This document shows, piece by piece, positions 26,005 through 37,485 of a stretch of DNA of 64,000 bases. The DNA comes from Plasmodium relictum (lineage: Eukaryota > Apicomplexa > Aconoidasida > Haemosporida > Plasmodiidae). The DNA lies in the NCBI RefSeq assembly GCF_900005765.1, contig NC_041681.1, positions 62,001 through 126,000 of the forward strand, in the 5' to 3' direction. How positions within the stretch are numbered: position 1 is the stretch's first letter; every line of letters starts with the position of its first letter. The translations under genes were made by a program, and so were the position numbers. The notes below the pieces were generated by a model. It was not told the origin of the DNA and did no database searches. It was given only the letters and a program-made list of their open reading frames with translations.

Positions 26005-27387
26005 TTAATATATATGAATAAGTAAGAATATAAATAGTAGATAATTAAGTGATATATAATATGAAGAAGATAATCCAAATAAATTTTGCCAGAAAGTCCT
26101 TTTACTTCTATTTTCAATATTTAATTTATCATTAAAACCATTTACATCAATATTATTATTTTTAAATAAATTTTCAATAGTTTTATGGCCATCATTACGA
26201 GAAACATTATTATTAATATAGTTATAAATATCATCAGAATAATCTAAATTATGTTTATCTTGTAAATTTGATTCATTTTGATCATGTTGATCACTTTGAT
26301 CATTTTGATCATTTTGATCATTTTGATCATTTTGAATATTTTTGTTAATTTGTCCAATTTGTTTAATTTTCCCAATTTTCTTAATTTGTTCAATTTGCTC
26401 AATTGGCTCAACTTGCTCACTTCCCTCATTTTCATTTTGTTCGTTATTTTCTTCAGCATTATTTTTTCTTTTGTCAACATCATCATCTAACAACTTTTTT
26501 TTTGTTTTAATGAAAATAATCATAGTACCCGCATATTCATTTCTTTTACAGGCACAACCTATTTTTAAATTTTCCTGTAAATTATCTGGTAAAATTATAT
26601 AAGAAAAAAAAGAATGCATTTTTGTTAATGATACATCTTTCGAAGGATCAGGTATAACTCTAGAATTTGGTATTAGATTTTTTGAACTTAATACTAAGTC
26701 ATAACCATAAAAAACATTATGAAAACATTTATTTGGTATCAAATGTAAGTTATCATTATAATTATCATTATTATCTTTTTTAAAACAATTTATTCCAACT
26801 ATATCACCAGGGTAAGCATGAATAATACAAGAAGAGCTTTCATTTAATGATCTGTTATTTGCAAAATCTCTTCTCGATTTTATATTATCTCCAAAATCGC
26901 ATCCTTTAATTTTTTTGTTTGTTTTTCTAAAATTAATTCTCATTATATGTTTTACCTTAGTTTTTTTATTTCCATAGCATAAACAGCTAAACTCAATATC
27001 TTTATTAGAATAAAGAGCGCCATAAAAGGCAAAAGATGCTCTCAAAGCAGAATTATTAGTTCCAAATAAATTTTGAAAAACGTCGTATGTATTAGTTTCT
27101 GGTGAGTTTTCATTTGGATTATTTTGATTTACATACGTTTTGATTGCACAATCAGCAGGTTTTGAGAGAGCCATCAAACTATTAGAATCATCTACTTTGC
27201 AAATAAATACTAGTAATTTACCAAATTCATTTTCTAATATACATTCTTCAACATCATCTGATTTCGTATTTACAATACAAAATTTTACATTTCCTATAGT
27301 TTGTACTGGTTTTATTCTATTACTATAAACCACGTAATTGTAAATAGTATAAACAAAATAATATAATATAGCCTTTTTATATTTCAT
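26005..27387 (-). CDS. P52: 6-cysteine protein P52 (GPI-anchored)
   Basis: A 460-residue s48/45 protein with a signal peptide (AILYYFVYTIYNYVVYS), two complete 6-cys domains, a long low-complexity linker and a C-terminal GPI signal (GLSSSYYISLNYLLFIFLLI). Domain 1 cysteines occur in KFC, EEC, FICK, ADC and the pair SCLC. Domain 2 cysteines occur in KGCDFG, SSCI, GINC, NKCF and the pair GCAC. The linker after domain 2 has EQIEQI/KIGKI repeats and NDQ triplets, unusual for this family. P52 forms a complex with P36 on sporozoites and is needed for productive hepatocyte infection. The ATG at 27385-27387 immediately precedes the signal peptide. The GPI tail distinguishes it from P36, and position between P36 and the third paralogue fits P52. 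Confidence 0.9.
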   Translation of the reverse strand: MKYKKAILYYFVYTIYNYVVYSNRIKPVQTIGNVKFCIVNTKSDDVEECILENEFGKLLVFICKVDDSNSLMALSKPADCAIKTYVNQNNPNENSPETNTYDVFQNLFGTNNSALRASFAFYGALYSNKDIEFSCLCYGNKKTKVKHIMRINFRKTNKKIKGCDFGDNIKSRRDFANNRSLNESSSCIIHAYPGDIVGINCFKKDNNDNYNDNLHLIPNKCFHNVFYGYDLVLSSKNLIPNSRVIPDPSKDVSLTKMHSFFSYIILPDNLQENLKIGCACKRNEYAGTMIIFIKTKKKLLDDDVDKRKNNAEENNEQNENEGSEQVEPIEQIEQIKKIGKIKQIGQINKNIQNDQNDQNDQNDQSDQHDQNESNLQDKHNLDYSDDIYNYINNNVSRNDGHKTIENLFKNNNIDVNGFNDKLNIENRSKRTFWQNLFGLSSSYYISLNYLLFIFLLIHIY

Positions 27388-27516
27388 ATTTTATTGAAAG
27401 TTACAAGGCATAACAAAAAAAAAAATAAAATAAAATATTTTAAATAGAAATAAAGACACCAAAAGAAATATAGTATGAAAACAGGTGAGGAAGAGAAAGA
27501 GAAAAAGAAAAAGAAA

Positions 27517-27643
27517 GAAAAACAAAAACAAAAACAAAAACAAAAACAAAAACAAAAACAAAAACAAAAACAAAAACAAAAACAAAAACAAAAAAATAAA
27601 AACAAAAACAAAAACAAAAATAAAAATAAGAACAAAAACAAAA
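27517..27643. repeat. CAAAAA hexanucleotide array
   Basis: About 20 units of CAAAAA, with a few AATAAA interruptions near 27596 and 27620, lie 130-255 bases upstream of the P52 start codon. Strand-asymmetric (purine-rich + strand). Probably length-polymorphic. Confidence 0.95.
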
Positions 27644-28254
27644 TGACAAAAATACAAAAAAATAAGTATATTATTTTAATTATACTCAAGTAAAGTAATT
27701 AAAAAACAAAACAACGAAAAAATGAATCTTATTATTAATTCAATTTTAATTAAACTTTCTAATAGAAATGTTAAAGTTTTGACTTTAAGAAAAACATAAG
27801 AGAATATAAAAAAAAAAATAGAAACATGTATTACAGTAGTAATAGAAATAAAAATGAAAATATAAACTGAAACAAAAACAAAATAACAAAAAAAAAAAAT
27901 AAAAAAACATTAATAAAATTATTTTTTATATTTATATTAAAGTAAAATTACTGGAAAAAAAAGAACTAAAAAATAAATTTTCAAATAAAATGAAATTATT
28001 TCATTTTAAAATATTTTACATCATTTTTTATAGATATAAAATCAAATTTGAATAAATAATATACAAAAAAAAAATTATGTTACTTTAAAATCAAAATGTG
28101 CTACATATTTTGTTTCATGGAGAAATTAAAATTCTACTTTTAAACAACGAAAATTATATAAAAATACATATATATGTTTATATACTTATATAATTTTACA
28201 AATTAATTGTATATCTTGTTAAATTAATTCAAAATATATAAGTGAATTTTCTAA

Positions 28255-28285
<31 letters not shown>

Positions 28286-28440
28286 ACATATTTAAAAGAT
28301 GAAATAATAATATAAAGAAAAATATGTATAAAACTTTCATTTTTTTAAATGCACTACTATGTAATCGTATAGACATATATTTATACTCAAGATAGTATAA
28401 TAACCCTTTTTTTATGTTTTTTTATAATAAATGTCAGATG

Positions 28441-28448
28441 GCATGCAC
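28441..28448. promoter_or_regulatory. GCATGCAC motif upstream of P52
   Basis: GCATGCAC (minus strand GTGCATGC) about 1.06 kb before the P52 start. It includes the TGCATG core on the minus strand and a GTGCA element. Candidate AP2-Sp-type site, by motif only. Confidence 0.4.
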
Positions 28449-29709
28449 AAAATAATACTCAAAAAAAAAAAGTTCTTTTCAATTTGTTATAAATAAATTA
28501 GATGTAAAGATCATTTTTTTTCTTTTATAATATTAGAAATGATCATAAATAAAAAAAAATAATTTGTACTGTATTTTTAATTAATATTAAAGTTTTTATA
28601 ATTTTTTTTTTTTTTTTAAACTTAAAATATCAAAATAGCTACTTTTCTTAATACCATTATTAAGAGGGGGTTTGTAAATATTAACATTTCTTACTATTTT
28701 TTTTTTGAAAAATCTCACACTTTATTGATGAAATTGTTATAAAAAAAAAAAATAATAAACTTATATTGGAGAAAAAAAAAATTGTGCTAATTTTATTATA
28801 TAAATTTTAACATTTTAAAGTATTCAAGTTGAAATTTTCAAAATTAGGTCTTCCTTTATTTTGATTTTTTGATTATCCAAGAATTTAATTTTAAATAGAT
28901 ATTATTCTTTCTCTTTTAATTCTCTTCTATTATTTTCATAAATAGTTAATAAATAAATCGTTCGGGGGAGAAATAAATAAAAAAAATTCTTGGTTTATTA
29001 TTGCTCTTATTTCAACTTTTAAAATTCACTGATGAAAAGGCAATTATTTATATCTAAATTGTAAATTACACAATATTTTCTTTTCTTTCCCCATTATAAG
29101 TGATTTTATTAAAACATAATATTTTAAAATTAAATATTAATTAAATTATCAAAAATATTTATATAATGTAATTTTTTAAAATTAGTTTTTATATATTATA
29201 TTATAAAAATATTTTTTTATATATGAATTATAAGAAACATATTTCAATAAACTAAAAAAAAAATGACTTATACTACACATAGATAAGGAGATAAATTATT
29301 TAATCTTATTAATAACACTTTCTTGTACTTTATTACAATAAAGTATATATATATAATGTTCAAAATTGAAAACTTACAGCAAAAAAAACAAAAATAAAAA
29401 TAATAAGTATGGAATCAATAAATTAGCAAATAATTACAAAAAATAAAATAATATAATCTAAAAAAATGTAAAGAGAATATACAAAAAAATAAAATGTCAA
29501 ATTAAAAAAATCATTCAAAAATTAAATACATTGTGGATTTAAGAAGAAAATAAAAAAATACATATATTTCAATGATATGCTTCTTTTTTTTTTTTTCAAA
29601 TAAGATGATAAATTTAAAATTTTTATATGAAAAAATACTAATTTAAAAAATTAAAAAAAAATACTTCACTTTTTAGATTAATTTAAAATATTAACACAAA
29701 AATAAGATG

Positions 29710-29740
<31 letters not shown>

Positions 29741-29741
29741 A

Positions 29742-30845
29742 TTATAAAATGCAATATATATATGTGTAAATTAAAATAATAAATAAAATGGAAAAGTATT
29801 CTAATGCAGCACTTCCTTCATCTTCATCACTTACATTATTATTGTTTAGTACTTTTTTAGTTATTTCCTTTTCATTTTTTCCTTTATTATATATACTATA
29901 AGTAAATAAACTAGAATTTTTTTCTAAGTTTAAAAAAAGAGTACCTGAATAAAAATTGGATGAATAGTAATTAACAATTGTACAAGAGCATTTGATTATT
30001 GATGTTTCTTGTATAAAAGATGGTAATAGTAAATAAGATAACAATTTTTTTCTGTTATTATTATAATAAAAAAAGGATTCTGGAATTACCTTTACCCCAT
30101 TAATCAAACCGTAAATATTAGTTTCTTCATTATTTTCATTTAAAACTATATGAAAACAAAATAATGGTGAAATAATAAAATTACTATTTTCATCACTAGA
30201 GCATTGAAAGAAAATTATATCATTTGCACGAGCATTAATAGTGCAACTACTATTATCCTTTAAATATAAATTTACCTCTGAAGAATTTTCATTTTTCTTA
30301 ATATTTTCTGAATAATAAAAATTACAACTTTTCACATCTTTTGTGTTTTTAGAAACTTTAATATCTAATTTAAATACTTTTTTTTTATCTCTATCAACAC
30401 AATAACAAGAAAAAATTATGTCTTCATATATGTTATGAAGCATATAGAAAGAATATAAATGTAATGAACTACCTTCATATGAAACAATATTAGGTAACAA
30501 TTCTTCCAATTTTTTTGCTTTTTTTTTATCGCTATCTACCATAACGTTATTAAAACATACATTATCATTATTTATCTTAAAATTATTAAAATATACATTC
30601 TCATTATATTTTAAAACATCAGTTGGACAATAAAAATTTATACGTTTACCAAATTCAATATTTATGTTACATTTTTTTTCATTGATATATTCTGAAACAC
30701 AAAGCGTTAAATCACCTTTTTCCATAAAACAAAATACATTTTTTTTAAATTCTAATACAATTATTAAATACAGAATAATAATCATTAAAAATGTTGAATG
30801 AACAAAAAAATAACTTTTTACAACAAAAAAACAAATGTTATACAT
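29742..30845 (-). CDS. Third tandem 6-cysteine protein, divergent, GPI-anchored
   Basis: A 367-residue s48/45-family protein. It has an N-terminal hydrophobic signal (FLMIIILYLIIVLEF), two domains with twelve correctly ordered cysteines, and a GPI signal (GSAALEYFSILFIILIYT). Domain 1 cysteines occur in TLC, KKC, FYCP, NVCF and the pair SCYC. Domain 2 cysteines occur in KSCNF, SSCT, FQC, LFCF and the pair KCSC. The usual GCD(F/Y)G at the start of domain 2 is replaced by KSCNFYYS, and GDIVGINC by NDIIFFQC, so it is diverged but keeps every disulphide cysteine. It lies upstream of and on the same strand as P52 and P36. From memory, in P. falciparum and P. berghei the gene next to P52 is the giant membrane protein, with no 6-cys gene between. 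It therefore looks like a lineage-specific or elsewhere-lost paralogue. The start ATG is at 30843-30845. Confidence 0.88.
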   Translation of the reverse strand: MYNICFFVVKSYFFVHSTFLMIIILYLIIVLEFKKNVFCFMEKGDLTLCVSEYINEKKCNINIEFGKRINFYCPTDVLKYNENVYFNNFKINNDNVCFNNVMVDSDKKKAKKLEELLPNIVSYEGSSLHLYSFYMLHNIYEDIIFSCYCVDRDKKKVFKLDIKVSKNTKDVKSCNFYYSENIKKNENSSEVNLYLKDNSSCTINARANDIIFFQCSSDENSNFIISPLFCFHIVLNENNEETNIYGLINGVKVIPESFFYYNNNRKKLLSYLLLPSFIQETSIIKCSCTIVNYYSSNFYSGTLFLNLEKNSSLFTYSIYNKGKNEKEITKKVLNNNNVSDEDEGSAALEYFSILFIILIYTYIYCIL

Positions 30846-31724
30846 AGTTAAATAGCTATTTTATATTAAGACACATAGTAAATATGCATATTTCCTATTT
30901 TAAAGAATGTAATTTAATTTTACTGATTTATTAAAAGTAATGCAATGAAATATTTATGTGCACATTAATTGATAAGTTTTTATTAAGAAAAAGGGAAATA
31001 ACTTAAATCAAATTTGAAATAATATAAATATTTTGTCTTAAAACAAATCATAATGATAAATAAAAAAAAAAAAAAATTAAAATAATTATATATTTTATAC
31101 AATGAATTTAAGTATGGAGAATTATTTGCAAATATAAAATTTAGCACACTTATATGTAAGCAATACATTAAAAAAAAATAAAAACAGTTATTTAATGTTC
31201 CAATAAAAATATATAATCAAAAACATATATATATATGTATATAAACGTTTTAAACAAAAAATTGTCAAAATATATTTATTATAACGTAATTTTTACTAAA
31301 ATTTTTTTTCCGAAAAATAAAATCCTTTATGTGTGTTCAAAAAAGGATTAGGAATAAACTAAGAAGAAGTAAAGAATTCAAATACATAAAAATTAAGATT
31401 TTTTTTTGTCATAAATATATATAATAAAAAAATAAAAAGAAAAATATATCTCTAAACTTAAATACGCAGATTAGTTGCTGTTATTAACCTCAAAATTTAC
31501 ATATGTGGTATTTTTTAAATAAGTTTATACCATTAAAAAAAAAAATAATTTTTAAATAAATTGTTTTTTGAAGTTAACTACTTAAAGTGACTAAAATATA
31601 AATATATTTATCTTCAAAATATGAATATCTTTTGTTATGTAAATATCTTGAAAATAAATCACTTTTTTTCCTTGTGTGGAAAAATCATACTTCTCATATA
31701 TCGTATAGAGACGAAATCAAAAAT

Positions 31725-31734
31725 TGCATGCATG
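31725..31734. promoter_or_regulatory. TGCATGCATG double motif upstream of the third 6-cys gene
   Basis: Two overlapping TGCATG cores about 880 bases before the start codon, at nearly the same distance as the P36 site. This suggests the extra paralogue shares sporozoite control with P36/P52. Motif evidence only. Confidence 0.4.
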
Positions 31735-34700
31735 TCAAAATATGATTTAGTAAATCTTTTTTTTAATATAAAATATAATTTATTTAAAATATGTCATTTA
31801 GACATGTTTATTTAAAAAGAGAATAAAAAAAAAAAAAAAAAAAACTTAATAAAATCAATAAAAATAAGAAAAAAACATAATTTTTTAAATATATATTATG
31901 TACAATTTATTATAAGAAAAATTTCCATTTTCTTTTATTTTAAAACAATTTATTACTTTTAAAAGTAAGATAAATTCCTTCATTAACAAAAATAAAAGGT
32001 AAAATTACATAAGTTAAAATATTAATTATTAAATTTTATTTAAAATTTATTTTCACTTTCTCTTTTTATAATTAAAGGTATAAAATAGTTTTCAAATATA
32101 GCTTTTTTATAAATCTATTAATTCGGCTTAAGAGAAAAGTACTAGTAAACATATATACGATAAAACTATAAGAAAAAAAAAAAGATATTCTTTGTTTAAA
32201 CAATAATAATACAATCCAAAAGTAATAGAAAAATTAAGAATACTAATTATTCTAAAAATAATATTTATTTATTCGAAAAATAAACTTATTAAATGCTATC
32301 AATTTTAATATGTATTATTTATGGGTATATAAACATTATATATATATATATAATATATATATATTATTTCTATAATTAAGCAGTATAAATATCTAAAAAT
32401 GTAAAAATAAGCTTATATTATATCTTAATTATTTTATTAATAAATGATAATATTTTGATTTAAATTCATAGTTGTATTATTATGTAAAAATTATTATAGC
32501 CCCAAAACTAACAATTTTACTACAATTTTTTTCCAATTTTCTATTTGTACAGTAGTTTTCTTTTTACCTTTTAATATATATATATAGAAACTAATGATTA
32601 AAAATTAAAACAAATCAATCAAAATGAATAAAATATTCATTTAAATTGAAAACATCGTAAAAAAAAACCCTTATAAATAATTTTATGAAAAGACAATAAG
32701 AAATACATTTTTTATTTCATCTTTATCTTTTTTTTTTTCTTTATCTACATAACTATATTCCTTAACATTTTGCTTGCATATTTTTCTATATGCATATTTT
32801 TTTTTTTTTTATAATATACTTCTTCCAATTTTAGTAAAATTTAAATATTAATAAAAGAATACTTATGTAAGCCCATCTGTATATGGCTTATTTAAATGAA
32901 AAATATTTTTAAATTATCATCTAATAATCCTAATTTACCTTATTATGAATATATTTATTCTTAATATAATAAAAAGTACATTTTCCTTTTTTAAAATACA
33001 TTTGATCGCGTAAATAATAATAAAATACCAAAAAATATATTATATTATTTTCCATTTTTAATCTATTTATTTACTTTTTTCTTTTTCTTATATTAGAATT
33101 TTTATCATTTTAGATTAATAAGTGGCAAGAATATTTATAAAATAGGTTTAGTGACGTGTGAAAAATAAATTATTCAAATGAGATAATATGCATGTTATAA
33201 TACCTTGGATATACGCGAAATTATAATATATTAATATCATATAAAACAATAAATATATATATATATATTTAAAAAAAAAAGATACATCTAAACAAAAATG
33301 ACAAGAAATTATCCCATTAAGATTTTTAATACTTTTCTTGTAAGAATAATATATAAGATTGGTTAGGTAAAACTATCCACAATAATATATTATTAATAAG
33401 ATTCTATATAAAAAAAAAAAGAGAAAAATTGATTAAATTATTTTTCTTTTTTTCTTTTTAGTAATTTATATTTACTAAGGTACCTTTTCTTTTTTTCATA
33501 GATATATTTTATGCGAAAAGGAAATAAGTTTCTTTTTCTTTTAAATATTTCATATGCATATTAATTCATTATATGGGCTTTTAATCAATAAGAAAATATA
33601 AAAAGAAAAAAAAAAAGCAGTAAAATCTTTTATTATTCTGTAACAGTTCCTTAACTTCTATTAAATACATTTAGTTCCTTTTATTTATCATGGAATTTCA
33701 TTTGATTAAAATTGTTGAGATAAAATTGAGCAAAAATATATGATAACATGAAAAATAATATTACGTATGATTATTTTTTAATTAATGTATTAAGTGAAAA
33801 GTAATATAATGATTTATTAACATTGAAATTTCGATATATATAATAGTTACACTGATCAAATTTCATTAAATATAAAAGAATGAAAAAAAAAAAGTTAAAG
33901 TCGTTAAGATTTTGAAAATGTTTAAATAATTAAAAAAATTATATCAAATGATTCATAAATTTACAAAATATGTTTATTTTTGCATGTTGTATTATATGTA
34001 TATTTTTTTTTTTAAGCAAATGCAAATTTTTTTTTGTTTTATTTAGCATTATATATATAAATTAGTATTATAATTATTAATCCATAATTAAATAAAATAT
34101 ATATTTTAAATAATAAAAAAATATATATTTGTATATATTTATATATCCAAAATAATACATAATATTTAAGTAGTTCATAGATACTTTTTATTTTTTAATA
34201 TTATATAAATATAATCAATTTTACGTTATTCAAAATAATTAAATGTATATAATTGTGTATTAAACTTTTTTTTTTTTTATAGAAATTCAATAATTTTATA
34301 AAAAAAAAAAAAATTTAAAGGAATATACATTTAATTTTCTACGATTCCACACTCATACTTTTGTATATCCTAAAAAAATTTAATTCGTTTAAAAAAAATA
34401 TTAAATTTAATTCTTTTTTTATATTAAAATTACATATAAATGTACATATATATATACATATATACAAATTAATTTTCGAAAAGTGATTGTTCTTTTAAGA
34501 TTGCTTTTAAAAAAAAAAAGAGTGCACAAGAAAGTACACATAATTATGTAGAATATTAAATATATCGAATTCATTTAAAAATATATTAAATATATATGTA
34601 TATATATTATTGTAAAATATAATATATATTTTTATGTAAATTTTTATAATTTATGAATTTCATTATATTCATTTGGTTTTGCATTATTATTTTGTATTTT

Positions 34701-35619
34701 AAATGAATATATTTTGTAAAACTTAATAATCGAAAACCACAATATAGTGTATTGAATTCCTTACTTGCATTAACTTTTGTAACTATTTAATAATCGATCT
34801 GCTTAATACAAACAATTTTTTTTTTCTTATATCTTTTTTTATTACATATAAAATCATATTCCAATTTTCATTTTATTTTAATTTTTTTTTTTTTTTTTAA
34901 ATTCTATATTTTTAACTTAATAAAAAAAAAATAATTATATAAATTAATACATTTTATATAAATACTATTCACAGTAACAGATAGCATACAAAAAATAAAT
35001 ATACAATATAATTTATAAAATAAAATATAAAATAGTAACGATTTTCAAAAATTGTATGATTTATTCACGAATAAATATATTATTTTTATTTTTATGTATA
35101 TGTTTTTTTTTTTTTCTTAGTTGCACTATTACTCACAGCGCCCCAATATATGCGTGTAATATACCTGAAAATTTTGATAATTCTTAAGGACAGGATTATA
35201 ACATTAGTTATTCTAGCTTACTATATTAAATTATTATTAATATATCTTTATGAAACCAGTATTTTTAAATTTTGAATTGCATTTTTGATAAAATAATTTA
35301 TTGAAACAGTATTTTCAAAGAAAAATAAAATATCCTCATAAAATTTAAATATCTTTTAAAAGAAAATACATATCTACCATTATATTTATAATTTTATTAG
35401 CATGAATATATATATAATATAATTATTCTAAATATTTTCATATATACTTTTACTATATATTAATGTATGTTTATTAATATTTCATATATTTAAGCATTTT
35501 ATTTTATATAATAAAATATAAATTTGCATATTCTTATATATGTAATTCTTCTATTAAAATGGTAATGTATTTTTATTATATATATATATATATATAAAGT
35601 AAAAATATAATTTTTATTT

Positions 35620-35783
35620 TTCATAAAAAAAATATATTTTCATTACATATATAAGACAAAAGAAAAAAGAAACTTATTTCAAAGAACAGAAAATTTTAAC
35701 ATTCATAAAAAAAATATATTTTCATTACATATATAAGACAAAAGAAAAAAGAAACTTATTTCAAAGAACAGAAAATTTTAACA
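35620..35783. repeat. Exact 82-bp tandem duplication
   Basis: The sequence from 35620 to 35701 (TTCATAAAAAAAATATATTT onward) is repeated without mismatch at 35702-35783. The unit is not simple sequence, so this is a recent duplication. Confidence 0.95.
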
Positions 35784-35809
35784 GCATAAAAGCAGATAGA
35801 AAATGCTTT

Positions 35810-35884
35810 ATTATATATATTAGTTATATATGTTAGTTATATATATTAGTTATACATGTTAGCTATACATATTAGTTATATATT
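35810..35884. repeat. Short tandem repeat TTAGTTATATATA, about 15 bp
   Basis: About five imperfect units of the form TTAGTTATA(T/C)AT(A/G), starting about 30 bases after the 82-bp duplication. Confidence 0.85.
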
Positions 35885-36194
35885 CTTAATTTTTAACTTC
35901 TACAAAATATGTAAATTTTTCCCTATTTTTAATATATTTATAAATATTAATGCATAAATTATTATATTTTAATTTTAACTAAAAAATAGAAATAATATAA
36001 ATAATAAATAATTTATTACATATTTTTTTTTTACTATTTAATTAAATTTAAAAAAGCATCGGATATATGTTTATGTTGCTTTTAAATTTTATTCATTTTA
36101 ATTAGTTTCATTCCACTTTATGTCTATATTTCTTATATTTTATTCTTTTTTTATCATTTTTTTATGAAGAAAAAAAAATTCATTTTATTATGCC

Positions 36195-36212
36195 AAACCT
36201 TTATAAAGGTTT
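36195..36212. repeat. 18-base perfect palindrome AAACCTTTATAAAGGTTT
   Basis: A perfect inverted repeat with no spacer. It is followed by a moderately complex stretch (CTATAGACGTAACAATGATG). It could be a protein site or hairpin; role unknown. Confidence 0.6.
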
Positions 36213-37379
36213 CTATAGACGTAACAATGATGCATTAATTTAGTTTAAGTTTTTATTTTTTTTCTTAGAGCATATTTTTTTTAACCTTTATTTATATAAA
36301 TTCGAAAAAATAAAAAAGGACATGAACATAAAAAAGTATTTATATTTATATATTTTTATTATCTTTTTTAACTCTATATCATTCATGTATTATTCGTAGT
36401 TTTCACTTATGATTAAGTATATTATATTTCCTTTTTCTTATTATTACGATTTATAATTTATTTTTTTTTAATTCTATATGTTTTATTAAACTTGAATATT
36501 TGTTTTTTTTTTTTTTTTTTACGAAAAGTTCATATAGTTATTTCTAAAGAACAACAATTATTTTCATATTTGTTTCCTTTTTTATTTAAATAGTATATAT
36601 ATTATCTTTTTTTTTTTTTTAGCAATATTCTTATAATATTTTTAAATTAAAATAATTCTTAGTTACAGCAATTTATCATTTACTATTTTCTTTTTTTATA
36701 ATATATATATCTTTATTTTTTTTCTTATTAAATATCATACACACATAGTTAACCTTTTTTTTCTAATATATTTAATATTTAACGACTTCATTGTTTCTTT
36801 TAATTAATCATTATTTATTAACTTATTACTAATATGATATTTCGAATTTTTTATGAAAATATATTATTCATATATGCTTAAATGAAATAATTGTAACTGT
36901 TATAACTATTATCAAGCAAAATATATATATTTAATTATAATAAAAGTCATTTTTATTTGTATATTTTCTATTTAAATTTAAAAAAAAATTAACATAATTT
37001 AAAAAAAAAAAAAAAATAAAATAAAATAAGATGAATTAAGAAATACATAATGGAAATTTTTTATTCTTTATATACATAAATAACCCAAAAAAATAAAAAG
37101 AAAGAATAGTGCATGATTAAAAACACATTTTCATTTTTGATTATTTGATGATTTTTTTTTCTTCTGATGCTATACAATTTTTAATTTAAAAAGTATATTA
37201 AACATTTAAAAATAAAGATAATAAAAAGTAAAAAAACATAAAGAAAGTTCATATTATGTTTTGTTAATGTTGCTTTAAACTCAAATTTTTATTGAATTTA
37301 GAATATTTATGAATAGCTTTCTTAATTATACTTTTAAAATTTTTATTGAAAAATCCTTATTTGTTAATATATGTCTAAA

Positions 37380-37485
37380 TTATCTATCTATTTATCTATT
37401 TATATATCTATCTATATATATATCTATATCTATATATCTATATCTATATATCTATATCTATATATATATCTATATATATATATTT
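37380..37485. repeat. TATC/TATA microsatellite array
   Basis: About 100 bases of ATCT/ATAT units. The open frame across it (Ile/Tyr/Ser-rich) is an artefact of the repeat. Confidence 0.9.

Larger units (their letters stand above)
27388..29741. other. Intergenic: upstream region of P52
   Basis: About 2.35 kb. It begins with a hexanucleotide CAAAAA array just upstream of P52 and holds a GCATGCAC site at 28441-28448. Short G-runs at 28663-28668 and 28962-28966 stand out in the AT background. No gene is supported; open frames across the hexamer array are repeat artefacts. Confidence 0.7.

Noticed and set aside
27384-27693. Phe/Cys and Lys/Gln open frames across the CAAAAA array
   Set aside because: A hexamer repeat stays open in several frames; no signal beyond the array.
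31621-31815. Rightward 64-codon frame with four cysteines
   Set aside because: More complex than most noise, but short, without domain, signal peptide or splice partner, and it overlaps the TGCATGCATG site upstream of the third 6-cys gene.
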